36,739 bases of DNA from Dehalococcoidia bacterium (GTDB lineage: Bacteria > Chloroflexota > Dehalococcoidia > Dehalococcoidales > W111), in contig DUEU01000076.1 of NCBI GenBank assembly GCA_011191985.1, positions 1 through 36,739 on the forward strand, read 5' to 3'. Shown here in pieces: positions 23,165 to 30,574 of this stretch. Made by a program: the position numbers and the translations under genes. Under the pieces are notes generated by a model. That model was not told the origin of the DNA. It saw only the letters and a list, made by a program, of their open reading frames with translations, and made no database searches. How positions within the stretch are numbered: position 1 is the first letter of the stretch; the number at the start of each line of letters is the position of its first letter.

Positions 23165-23771
23165 TATGTCCGGCAACAATGTCTATTGCCTCAAAGAAGT
23201 AGACTGAAGGTAGCACCAGGCTGGTTCTGATTCTGGCGTATTCATGCTTCGGCTCCGGGAAAATCCAGATACTACCCTTCAGTTCTTCCGGCTCGGCCTG
23301 TAGCAGGTAATCTTTGAGCCGGTAGTCCATATTAAGCTCACGGGACAGGTAATCATCTCCCCGCCACTCGATATCGACCACCCGACCGCCCAAGATAGAG
23401 CTTCTCTTTTTCACCATCCGTGTCCGCTTCTTCTTCTCTTTACCCAGCCCACCGGGACTCTTTACCAGATAATTCAAAAAATACTGGACCCCGTACTGGC
23501 TGGTCAGACTGGCAATGTTGATAAAAGCCACGTTTTTCCCTTCCAGCCTGATGACTCCTTCCGACCGTTGCCCCGAAGCACGGCCTACGCCTACCTTTTC
23601 CTCAGCAGCGCCCTTCTCCAGGAGAAACGCTTTTACCCCCAGTTGCAAAAGGTGATTAAGGAACTCCTCCGGCTTGCGAGGCGCCTCTTTCCGCCTCTTC
23701 CTCAATGCCAGCGGTATTAGAATGGCCATCAGAATGGCACCAATACTGCCGGCAATGCTCCCCCATTCCAC
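23148..23771 (-). CDS. Hypothetical membrane-anchored protein, family not recognised
   Basis: A 207-residue protein I cannot assign. An N-terminal hydrophobic helix (SIAGSIGAILMAILIPLAL) is followed by a very basic stretch RKRRKEAPRKPEE, which fits a single membrane anchor with the rest in the cytoplasm. The middle has a GEGVIRLEGKNVAFINIASLTSQYG-like beta stretch and a Lys-rich loop (GKEKKKRTRMVKKR). The C-terminus has GSIWIFPEPKHEYARIRTSLVLPSVYFFEAIDIVAGHI. It lies three bases after lgt and is probably co-transcribed with ftsY and lgt, hinting at a role near membrane protein biogenesis. Its 3-prime end overlaps recJ by 17 bases. Confidence 0.75.
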   Translation of the reverse strand: MEWGSIAGSIGAILMAILIPLALRKRRKEAPRKPEEFLNHLLQLGVKAFLLEKGAAEEKVGVGRASGQRSEGVIRLEGKNVAFINIASLTSQYGVQYFLNYLVKSPGGLGKEKKKRTRMVKKRSSILGGRVVDIEWRGDDYLSRELNMDYRLKDYLLQAEPEELKGSIWIFPEPKHEYARIRTSLVLPSVYFFEAIDIVAGHIKSGW

Positions 23772-23774
23772 CGG

Positions 23775-24596
23775 CTAGCTGACCTCGGCCGGTGATTCTT
23801 CCCTTGCCTTAACCCACCGCACCCGCATAACCATTATGGGAATAGTGATAGCCAGCACGATTAAACCGATGACCTGCGCTTGGTGCAGGGGAGTAAAGAG
23901 AAAGGGCATACCATCACGAATAAAGCCAATGCCAAAACGCCACAGTGAGTACAGGCTGAGATAGACCAGAAACAGCGAGCCGTCGGGCTTGAGCCGTCCT
24001 CGCAGAGCGACTAGTAGGGCGAATACAAGCAAGTTGTAGATAATCTCGTAAGGCTGCGTGGGGTGCAGCCCTGTTCCAGGAAGAAGCAAAAAGCTAGCAT
24101 TATAGCCCATGCTATCGGGGTTGGTATATACCACGCCCCACGGTAGAGAAGTTGGTAACCCATAGCAGCAGCCATTCAGGGTGCAGCCTACCCGGCCTAC
24201 CGCCTGGGCCAGTATGATACCCGGCGCCACCATATCGGCGAAATAGCCAAACTGGAACCGGCTCACCCGGCTGTATACCCAAACCGCCAGGGTAGCCCCC
24301 AGAATCGCCCCGTAGATAGTCAGGCCGGAAAAACCGACTATCTGCCCCGGGTTCTGGCTGTAGATACCCCACTTGTCAATAACGTGGAGCAACCGGGACA
24401 ATATCACCCCGGAGGGGATAGCCACCAGTGCCGCCGTAAAGACAGTATCGTAGGAAATACTGGCCCCCCGCCTCACCTCCCGCAGGACCCACAGCACTAC
24501 GGTCAGGACCGCCAGGGCAATCATAATACCGTACCACCGGACTTCAATCGGGCCGATGGTAAAGGCTACCGGGCTTATGCCAATATTTATCAACAC
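23775..24596 (-). CDS. lgt: Lgt, prolipoprotein diacylglyceryl transferase
   Basis: A 273-residue polytopic inner-membrane enzyme. Family motifs are PIEVRWYGIMIALAVL, the signature region AQAVGRVGCTLNGCCYGLPT (the Gly-Arg-x-Gly core with the GCCYG variant), HPTQPYEIIYN, and GSLFLVYLSLYSLWRFGIGFIRD. Lgt attaches diacylglycerol to the lipobox Cys of prolipoproteins, such as the lipoprotein encoded at 31610-32611. The start is GTG with GGAGGG very close upstream; a TTG one codon later is possible. It starts 12 bases after ftsY. Confidence 0.93.
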   Translation of the reverse strand: MLINIGISPVAFTIGPIEVRWYGIMIALAVLTVVLWVLREVRRGASISYDTVFTAALVAIPSGVILSRLLHVIDKWGIYSQNPGQIVGFSGLTIYGAILGATLAVWVYSRVSRFQFGYFADMVAPGIILAQAVGRVGCTLNGCCYGLPTSLPWGVVYTNPDSMGYNASFLLLPGTGLHPTQPYEIIYNLLVFALLVALRGRLKPDGSLFLVYLSLYSLWRFGIGFIRDGMPFLFTPLHQAQVIGLIVLAITIPIMVMRVRWVKAREESPAEVS

Positions 24597-24608
24597 CCCT
24601 CCATAAGC

Positions 24609-25490
24609 CTAGGCTTCGGCACACAGTGCCGCGACAAAGGTCTCGGCATTGAATGGGGCCATATCTTCCAGCTTTTCCCCGGTACCGACAAACCGGACCG
24701 GTATTTTCAGCTCGTCGCAGATGGCCAGCACGATGCCCCCCCTGGCCGTGCCGTCCAGCTTAGCCAGAAAAATCCCGGTTACCCCGACTGCTTCCGTGAA
24801 ATACCGGGCCTGGGACAGACCATTCTGACCGGTAGTGGCATCGACCACCAGGATTACCTCATGGGGAGCCGCCGGTTCCACCTTGGCCACCACCCGCCTG
24901 ATTTTCTTGAGCTCCTCCATCAGGTTATATTTCGTATGCAGCCGGCCGGCGGTATCGATGATTACTTCGTCAACGCCGCGACTAAGCGCTGCCTGCATGG
25001 CATCATAAACCACTGCCCCGGGGTCGGCCCCGGGCTGATGGGCGACAATCTCCACCCCGACTCGCTGCGCCCACTGCCGCAACTGGTCAACGGCAGCCGC
25101 CCGGAAGGTATCGGCCGCCGCCAGTATCACCCGCTTCCCCACCTGCTTCGACCGGTAAGCAAGCTTGGCGATGGATGTCGTTTTGCCACCGCCATTGACG
25201 CCGACGGTCAGCGTAACTACCGGCGGTGAGGTCACCACAGGCACGCCGGTATCCAAACTCAGGATACTGACCATCTCTGTCTTCAGTATATCACGCACCA
25301 GCGACCCCTGGCTAACCTTCTCCTCCCTGGCCCGCCGCTTCACCTTCTCAATAAGCCTGTCCGTGGTCTCGATACCAACATCGGCGGCAATGAGCAGTTC
25401 CTCCAACTCCAGCCACAACGCCTCGTCCACCGCCGCACGGTCAAACAGCCGCATGGCCCTGCCGAACCAAGTATCACGGCTGCGCTGCAA
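24609..25490 (-). CDS. ftsY: FtsY, signal recognition particle receptor
   Basis: A 293-residue SRP GTPase. The N domain ([37 protein letters not shown]) is followed by the G domain: [59 protein letters not shown] and [14 protein letters not shown]. It docks ribosome-SRP complexes at the membrane. The acidic A domain of E. coli FtsY is absent, as in many bacteria. The tracked TTG start (25490) has AAAGAGG only two bases upstream, too close for a normal ribosome-binding site. The frame stays open four to six codons further (IGIKEA) with only ATA/ATT as possible starts. Confidence 0.93.
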   Translation of the reverse strand: MQRSRDTWFGRAMRLFDRAAVDEALWLELEELLIAADVGIETTDRLIEKVKRRAREEKVSQGSLVRDILKTEMVSILSLDTGVPVVTSPPVVTLTVGVNGGGKTTSIAKLAYRSKQVGKRVILAAADTFRAAAVDQLRQWAQRVGVEIVAHQPGADPGAVVYDAMQAALSRGVDEVIIDTAGRLHTKYNLMEELKKIRRVVAKVEPAAPHEVILVVDATTGQNGLSQARYFTEAVGVTGIFLAKLDGTARGGIVLAICDELKIPVRFVGTGEKLEDMAPFNAETFVAALCAEA

Positions 25491-25654
25491 AGCCTCTTTA
25501 ATACCTATCTACCTCACCCCCTGTGTAATCCAGCCATTATTATAATACCACTCCTGACTGAGTGGGAAATACAACCAGTAGGAAGTAAGCTACAGCAGGC
25601 CGGTTGCTCTTAGACTCTGCCCATAATAACAAGAAGGGCCCTGGCAACAGCCAG

Positions 25655-26629
25655 TCATCTACCCAACCGGCTTTTCACCCACTGGTAGGTCTGTCTCAGG
25701 CCATCGTCGAGGCTTACCTCAGGCTGCCAGCCCAGCACCTGCCGGGCCTTGGTCATATCGGCGGTACGGGATACCGGACCAGTAGGTTGGGACAGGTCGT
25801 AAGTCAACCTGATATCTTTGCCGGAGAGGGCAACCAGCTTCTCGGCGATGGTGCCAATGCCGGTCGGCCGACCGGAACCGATATTGACAATCAGCGGGGG
25901 GCTGGATGCCTTTTCTTCGACCCGAAGCAGGGCATCGGCGCAATCCGTAATATACAGGAAGTCACGGGACTGGGTACCATCACCCCGCACCTTGAGTTCG
26001 GGCTGAGTGCTGAGAACTACCTTCCGCGTCAGGTCGCCGATTGCATGGGCCCGAACTTCTTCAAGGGGCTCATTCTCACCATATGCATTGAAGATGCGGG
26101 CGATACCAATCCCAATATTCTTTGTCCAGCCAAGCTGGAGTTCCCCGAGGAGCTTGGACCAGCCATAGCCTCCGTCTGGGTTTGTCGCGTTAAAATCGTC
26201 TTCACGGAATACAGCACCGTGAGAATACTGCCTGTCCATGGGATAGACGGCACAGCTGGAAGCGTAGACTAACTTCTTTACTCCTTCTTCCAGGCAGATT
26301 CGGAAGAGATTGGCATCTATGGCTAGGTTTCGCTGCAGGGTAGTCAGCTCGGCTGTTTCTGTGCCGTGAAGGTACTTCAGGCTGCCCACCACTGCCGCCA
26401 AGTGAAAGACCACTTCCACACCGCTGAGGGCGGTACGCGCCTGGCGGTAGTCCGTCAGGTCCGCCTTCCTGACCTCCACATCAGCATCCCTGATGCCCAG
26501 ACCGGTAAGATTTTCCATACCCAGATGGGCAAAATCGGTGGCCACGGCGACCGGTCGCCCCTGCTCTACCAGCTTTTTAACCACGTGGCTGCCGATGAAG
26601 CCGGTGCCGCCGGTGACGGCTACACTCAT
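25655..26629 (-). CDS. NAD-dependent epimerase/dehydratase (extended SDR)
   Basis: A 324-residue extended short-chain dehydrogenase. Rossmann motif VAVTGGTGFIGSHVVKKL, VVFHLAAVVGS, the Ser of SSCAVYP, the catalytic YGWSK, and the C-terminal substrate part with GDGTQSRDFLYITDCADAL and the LGWQPEVSLDDGLRQT ending. These features match nucleotide-sugar 4-epimerases, 4,6-dehydratases and GDP-mannose 3,5-epimerase-like enzymes; the exact substrate is not readable. It starts four bases inside the end of the truncated epimerase, so it belongs to the same transcript of envelope polysaccharide genes. Confidence 0.87.
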   Translation of the reverse strand: MSVAVTGGTGFIGSHVVKKLVEQGRPVAVATDFAHLGMENLTGLGIRDADVEVRKADLTDYRQARTALSGVEVVFHLAAVVGSLKYLHGTETAELTTLQRNLAIDANLFRICLEEGVKKLVYASSCAVYPMDRQYSHGAVFREDDFNATNPDGGYGWSKLLGELQLGWTKNIGIGIARIFNAYGENEPLEEVRAHAIGDLTRKVVLSTQPELKVRGDGTQSRDFLYITDCADALLRVEEKASSPPLIVNIGSGRPTGIGTIAEKLVALSGKDIRLTYDLSQPTGPVSRTADMTKARQVLGWQPEVSLDDGLRQTYQWVKSRLGR

Positions 26630-27483
26630 GGCAGCTCCTGAATGAGCCGACGGGCGGCAATACGCACCGCCTCATCCGAGGTATGCTTTGCCTGCCAGCC
26701 CAGCTTCTTGATCTCGCTCACGTCAAAATGGACCACGGGGACATCCCCCGGCCAGCCTCGCTGGCCGCCGGTGTACTTAAAGCGAACGTTACTCAGCCCC
26801 ATCTCCTCGACAACAATCTCGGCTACCCTGGTCACCAATGAAAAAGACTCGCAGCCCAGATTGTGCACGCTATAAAGACTTTTGGAGCTACGGAAGGCAC
26901 AGAACATACCATCAATACAGTCCTCGACCAGAAAGTAAGGTTTCTCCTGCTTGCCGTCCCCCAGTATCTCCAACTCGGCGGGATTTTGCCTAAGCTTATG
27001 GATAAAATCGAATATAACTCCGTGCCCCATCCGGCCCCCCACCACGTTGGCGAAGCGGAACATCCAGGCCTGGATGCCGAAAAGATGGCTGTAGGCGCTG
27101 ACTAGCCCCTCGCAGGCCAGCTTGCCGGCACCGTAAAGAGAAATCGGCAGCAGCGGCCCGAAGCTCTCGCTGAGAGCGACGCCAGGGGCATCTCCATAAA
27201 CAGTGGCACTGGAAGCAAACAGGAGTATATTCATGTTCAACTGTCTCATAGCCTCCAGGACGTTATACGTTCCGATGGTGCAGTTCTTCAGGTCAAGGTC
27301 AGTAACCCGGTTCCCGCCCGGTATGTCGGTATTGGCGCCCAGGTGCCAGACTATGTCGTGGCCCGGCATGGCCTCCTTCAGGGTCTCAAAATCAAGAATG
27401 TCGGCTTCTAAAAAGCGGAACCTGTCCTGCCCAATGTGGTGCTGTATATCTTTCTTCTTCCCGGAAACAAGGTTGTCATAGAC
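26626..27483 (-). pseudogene. NAD-dependent sugar epimerase, 5-prime truncated (missing NAD-binding motif)
   Basis: The tracked ORF starts at ATG 27369, but the same frame encodes recognisable epimerase sequence upstream: VYDNLVSGKKKDIQHHIG and RFRFLEADILDFETLKEAM. VYDNLVSG corresponds to the end of the second beta strand, about 25-30 residues into a normal epimerase. The N-terminal GGxGxxG Rossmann motif is not found; the frame meets a stop at 27526-27528, and no ATG, GTG or TTG lies between it and 27369. The rest is intact: SSATVYGDAP, catalytic YGAGK, RFANVVGGRMGHGVI, GDGKQEKPYFLVEDCIDGM. The protein probably cannot bind NAD normally. It overlaps the end of the upstream membrane-protein gene, which looks 3-prime truncated. 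Confidence 0.7.
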
Positions 27484-28636
27484 AGTGATAGTAAGGCGTA
27501 CTCTGACGTAAGGGAATACATATTGCTAGACTCAGCACAACCGCGGCCAGACATAATGCCCAGCCGATATAACCGATGCCAGTGGGCGACATTTTCAGCC
27601 GGCTGGTAACGGCCACCGGCAATTCCAGTTTGCGCAAAGCCATCAGACAGGCCCCGGCGGCAATACCTGCCATCAGCATCATGGGTACCAGACCGCGCTC
27701 GTAAAGCACCGGTATGCCGTAATTGGTGGAATAGAAAATTGCCAGGACGATAAGGATGCTGGTCAAGCCGAGTACCAGCCCGTATTCCCGCCGTCCACCC
27801 CTCATGGCCAGCAAGAAAGTACCCCCCAAGCACAGCACGATTATAGGATAGCCGTATATCCTGGCCAACCGCGGGTAGTCAACGTAGGCTTTGAGGTCGT
27901 GCTGCGTAAATATGGCGGCACCATTATGTACGATGAGGTGCCAAGTCCAGGGCAGGGAAATAATAAACGGGGCAGCCAAGGCGAGTATAACCGCGGCGCT
28001 GTGCTTGAAATCTCCCTTCAGGCTGATCAGAAGAAAGGGGGCCACGATAATTACCAGTATCACCGCCGTCGGCCCGTGAATGGTAACCAGGAAAGCCATG
28101 AAGACGACCAGGACAACATAGGTCCAGACCGTGCGGATATTGAAGACCAGAAAGAGAGTCAGAGGAATAAACAGCAGTGCCATGGCCATAGGCACCATAA
28201 AGGCCGGCCCCAAGATACCGACCGTGGTCGGTATCAGACAGGTGAAAAAGGCGGCCTCCCAGCCAAAGCCCTGCCGCCGGGCCAGGATATAGACTGCCAG
28301 AACAGTGAAGATAAGAATGGCACCGGGGAAGTAACGGAAGATAACAATCCAGGGAAGGCCACTGACTTGATGAAAAACAGCCCAGAAAAGATGATAGCCG
28401 ACCTCATAGTCACGACCATCGCTAAACGGTTCGCCGGAAACGGGGTTCATCAGGCCGACAGCGGTAGCATTGCTGGCTATCTGCTTGGCACCGGCCATGC
28501 GCAGCCATTCATCAAGATGCACCGGATAGTGGTAACCACTGTGCGGGATAAAGGCGATGTAGAACGCCAGTACCAGCAGCAATGGAAGGATAACGTAGTC
28601 GAATTTCAGCCAGCGCCGCCCATTATCCTGAGCCAT
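27476..28636 (-). CDS. Polytopic membrane protein, glycosyltransferase-like, probably 3-prime truncated
   Basis: A 386-residue protein with about ten hydrophobic segments. The first (YVILPLLLVLAFYIAFI) is followed by a loop HSGYHYPVHLDEWLRMAGAKQI, with an acidic D-E pair reminiscent of the first periplasmic loop of GT-C type membrane glycosyltransferases; I do not assign a specific family. The last helix (IGWALCLAAVVLSLAICI) is followed by PLRQSTPYYHCL and then a stop. The stop lies inside sequence that encodes the epimerase in another frame, and no soluble C-terminal domain follows, so the gene has probably lost its 3-prime part. It starts the operon with the two epimerases, behind a good promoter. 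Confidence 0.72.
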   Translation of the reverse strand: MAQDNGRRWLKFDYVILPLLLVLAFYIAFIPHSGYHYPVHLDEWLRMAGAKQIASNATAVGLMNPVSGEPFSDGRDYEVGYHLFWAVFHQVSGLPWIVIFRYFPGAILIFTVLAVYILARRQGFGWEAAFFTCLIPTTVGILGPAFMVPMAMALLFIPLTLFLVFNIRTVWTYVVLVVFMAFLVTIHGPTAVILVIIVAPFLLISLKGDFKHSAAVILALAAPFIISLPWTWHLIVHNGAAIFTQHDLKAYVDYPRLARIYGYPIIVLCLGGTFLLAMRGGRREYGLVLGLTSILIVLAIFYSTNYGIPVLYERGLVPMMLMAGIAAGACLMALRKLELPVAVTSRLKMSPTGIGYIGWALCLAAVVLSLAICIPLRQSTPYYHCL

Positions 28637-28666
28637 CAATCTACCAGGCGGGGATTTAGTGCCACC

Positions 28667-28695
28667 ATTATACCGGCCGTCCGGCCATTATTCAA
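28667..28695 (-). promoter_or_regulatory. Predicted promoter of the membrane protein-epimerase operon
   Basis: Reverse strand TTGAAT (28695-28690), 17-base spacer, perfect TATAAT (28672-28667); predicted leader of about 24 bases before ATG 28636. The spacer holds the GC-rich repeat GGCCGGacGGCCGG. Confidence 0.6.
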
Positions 28696-28739
28696 CAGTC
28701 AATTGTTATAAATCCGGCAGAAAAATTGACTGGGACCGG

Positions 28740-28973
28740 TCAGTCTTGCCGCTCGTCTTCAACGGCAACAGACGTCACCAAGGCCTTCACCATGTTTTTG
28801 AAATCACGCGGTTGCATACTAATAACCACCCAGCTTCCGAAGCTGGTGACTTTGTTAAGTTTTCTGCTGAAGGCCAGTCTAACTATATCCCCTCCTTTTC
28901 CCAATGCGAATGGTTTTGGGACGTCTTCTCCCGGCCCTAAAGACTGCAGGAAAGTCAACTCATCTCCACTCAT
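28740..28973 (-). CDS. Small hypothetical protein, 77 aa
   Basis: MSGDELTFLQSLGPGEDVPKPFALGKGG... is a short soluble protein with no match I recognise. The start is supported by TTGGAG eight bases before the ATG. The composition looks like a real protein: an amphipathic beginning, then IVRLAFSRKLNKVTSFGSWVVISM (probable beta strands) and a helix DFKNMVKALVTSVAVEDERQD. The opposite-strand ORFs overlapping it have poor composition. It stands alone, 68 bases upstream of the operon promoter of the membrane protein. Confidence 0.55.
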   Translation of the reverse strand: MSGDELTFLQSLGPGEDVPKPFALGKGGDIVRLAFSRKLNKVTSFGSWVVISMQPRDFKNMVKALVTSVAVEDERQD

Positions 28974-29106
28974 TTTTCAATCTCCAATACAGTCAGGAGT
29001 GGGAAATATAATTAAATAATAATAAACATCACCGGCCGACAAGCCAGCATCATTACATATGCAAACAGATAATAAAGGGAGCTTTCAGCAAATAGCTACG
29101 ATATCG

Positions 29107-29811
29107 TCAATCAATAATGCCAACCTCACTGAATTCAGGAAGACCACCCCAGTAGACGCCCCAAATAACAAAGAAAAGTGTTGCCACCAGGCAGTTGACA
29201 TAGAAAAACAGAAGCAAAGGCTGCTGGCGGAACCGCGGCCACCCCCAGATAGAACCGAACAGTGCCGCCAGGACAATACAAGGCACGCCCAGCCAGGCCG
29301 TCCCACCTTCAATTACTATCACAAACAGGGTAAATCCGTGAATAATACCGGCCAGAATTATAACCCATGACACCGCCTGCTTTTCGGCAAACGGGTGCCT
29401 CAACTGCCGGAAAACAATAATGGCCGACAGCCCGAAGATGCCAAAATGCCACATATAATGGCTCAGGACTTCATCATAGAAATAGGCCAGACTGTAGGCA
29501 TCACTATCCTCCACCCCCACCAATAAGTGGTTGATGGAGTTGGCGGCAAGGTGCATCCCCTGACCTTCCACCCAAAAGGCAGCAAATAGCAGGAATACCA
29601 GAATCCCGGCCAGGCCAGGGGTTCTATCGGTACCGAGCCGAAACAGCATCCAGTACAGTGGGATTAGTATCAAAGGCGTGAATATGTCAACAACATCCCC
29701 TACTTTCATCAATGGGTAGAGGCCAAACTGTCTACTGAGAAGTGGCGGCGCCATAAAAAACACGGTGAAGGCGATGGCGAAGACCAGGGCTATAACAGAC
29801 AAGCGTTTCAT
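29107..29811 (-). CDS. Hypothetical polytopic membrane protein, 234 aa
   Basis: About seven hydrophobic segments: an N-terminal MKRLSVIALVFAIAFTVFFMAPPLL, DIFTPLILIPLYWMLF, LAGILVFLLFAAFWVEGQGMHLAANSINHL, YMWHFGIFGLSAIIVF, SWVIILAGIIHGFTLFVIVI, WLGVPCIVLAALFGSIW and LLLFFYVNCLVATLFFVIWGVYW. Conserved-looking polar residues lie inside the membrane part (EGQGMHLAANSINH, SHYMWHFG, HGFT), with several His that could bind a metal or cofactor. I do not recognise the family. ATG at 29811 has GAGGTG five bases upstream; the tracked GTG is two codons earlier. It is divergent from the ModE-like gene across a 252-base gap. Confidence 0.72.
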   Translation of the reverse strand: MKRLSVIALVFAIAFTVFFMAPPLLSRQFGLYPLMKVGDVVDIFTPLILIPLYWMLFRLGTDRTPGLAGILVFLLFAAFWVEGQGMHLAANSINHLLVGVEDSDAYSLAYFYDEVLSHYMWHFGIFGLSAIIVFRQLRHPFAEKQAVSWVIILAGIIHGFTLFVIVIEGGTAWLGVPCIVLAALFGSIWGWPRFRQQPLLLFFYVNCLVATLFFVIWGVYWGGLPEFSEVGIID

Positions 29812-30014
29812 TTGCACCTCACTTTAAAACTGGAATCCAAAAGGGCACAAACCGCTGCGCTCTGTCCAAGGGCAGCTTTCATTATATTAACCTAGATTCT
29901 ATCATAAGATGGCACTTATGAGAATAAAGTTGTTGAGCCCGGTCATGGTCGGAATTCAGTGGGGTAGCCTATTTAGCTGAAATTGACTGCCCTCCGCAGG
30001 TAAATATGGCGTGC

Positions 30015-30044
30015 TTGACAAAAGAGCTATATCGCCTGTAATAT
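30015..30044 (+). promoter_or_regulatory. Predicted promoter of the ModE-like gene
   Basis: Perfect TTGACA (30015-30020), 18-base spacer, TAATAT (30039-30044). The predicted start near 30051 leaves about 13 bases before the ATG at 30064, with no Shine-Dalgarno sequence. A ModE-like dyad covers the spacer and the -10. The rest of the 252-base gap back to 29811 shows only a lone TATAAT on the minus strand. Confidence 0.65.
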
Positions 30045-30047
30045 AAC
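30026..30047. promoter_or_regulatory. Putative ModE operator 1 (GCTATAT-N8-ATATAAC)
   Basis: A 22-bp imperfect inverted repeat, GCTATAT cgcctgta ATATAAC, in the spacer and over the -10 of the ModE-like gene. The half-sites and spacing match the E. coli ModE operator pattern as I know it (CGCTATATA-N6/7-TATATAACG). Its place predicts autorepression. An almost identical dyad stands at the promoter of the next operon. Confidence 0.65.
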
Positions 30048-30063
30048 TATAAACACCTGGCCA

Positions 30064-30459
30064 ATGAAGAAACAACCGACTGGAATGCCAAAGTTCCGAC
30101 CGAAAAAGCCTTTGCGCCTCTCACGCCATCCCGAGCCGGGTTACGTTGTGGGCGGCCGGGTATGGTTAGCCAAGGACGGCGAGCTGTATATGGGATGGGG
30201 AAGGGCAATACTGCTGGAGCGAATTGAGCAGTACGGCTCAATAGCGGCCGCGGCCCGTTCCATGCAGCTTGGTTACCGCAATGCCTGGTTATGGGTAAGG
30301 GCCATGAACCGTCTGGCACCAGTCCCCCTGGTCGAGAAAACCACCGGCGGGCCTGGCGGCCGTCATTCCAGATTGACCGAAGAAGGGTATAAGGCCCTGC
30401 GTGAATATAAGGAGTTGCGCACCAGATTCCAGGATTTCTTGAGTGCTGAAAAGGAATAA
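30064..30459 (+). CDS. ModE-type winged-helix regulator without molybdate-binding domains
   Basis: A 131-residue protein related to the LysR-like DNA-binding domain of ModE. ILLERIEQYGSIAAAARSMQLGYRNAWLWVRAMNRL is the winged helix-turn-helix and PLVEKTTGGPGGRHSRLTEEG the wing, both diagnostic of ModE. The C-terminal TOBE/MOP domains that bind molybdate in E. coli ModE are missing, as in the short ModE-like proteins of many anaerobes, so the signal must come from elsewhere or from a separate effector protein. The N-terminal 30 residues are basic. Its promoter and the downstream operon promoter carry matching ModE-type dyads, which makes it the probable regulator of the whole block. Confidence 0.88.
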   Translation: MKKQPTGMPKFRPKKPLRLSRHPEPGYVVGGRVWLAKDGELYMGWGRAILLERIEQYGSIAAAARSMQLGYRNAWLWVRAMNRLAPVPLVEKTTGGPGGRHSRLTEEGYKALREYKELRTRFQDFLSAEKE

Positions 30460-30463
30460 TTTT

Positions 30464-30492
30464 TTAACAAAAGCTATGTCGCTGGCAATATA
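30464..30492 (+). promoter_or_regulatory. Predicted promoter of the moeA-like/ABC/DUF364 operon
   Basis: TTAACA (30464-30469), 17-base spacer, AATATA (30487-30492). The sequence parallels the ModE-gene promoter: TTGACAAAAGA-GCTATAT there, TTAACAAAA-GCTATGT here. The leader to ATG 30575 is about 75 bases and includes GGAGG before the start. The -10 is weak by itself. Confidence 0.5.
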
Positions 30493-30494
30493 GC
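30473..30494. promoter_or_regulatory. Putative ModE operator 2 (GCTATGT-N8-ATATAGC)
   Basis: GCTATGT cgctggca ATATAGC is a 22-bp inverted repeat with the same half-sites and the same 8-base spacer as operator 1; 17 of 22 positions are identical (GCTATnTCGCnnGnAATATAnC). It overlaps the -10 of the operon promoter, predicting repression by the ModE-like protein. Confidence 0.62.
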
Positions 30495-30574
30495 CATCGC
30501 TGAAATCCGGCGCTAGAAGAGCGGCGTGTCAAGTTGAGCGGAGTGCGGTAATACGGAGCTGGAGGACTAACTAG

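Noticed and set aside
27540-27600. TGIGYIG in the membrane protein looks like the missing Rossmann GxGxxG motif of the truncated epimerase.
   Set aside because: It is in the frame of the membrane protein, lies inside a transmembrane helix, and is too far from VYDNLVSG for a normal epimerase N-terminus.
25549-29005. GAGTGGGAAATA occurs near 25560 and near 28995, next to small dyads.
   Set aside because: A single shared 12-mer between two intergenic sites is expected by chance in a window this size, and flanking bases do not agree well enough to call a repeat.
30495-30574. Possible molybdenum-cofactor riboswitch in the leader of the MoeA-like operon.
   Set aside because: The leader is only about 75 bases and I see no extended helices like those of the Moco aptamer; the ModE dyad explains control better.
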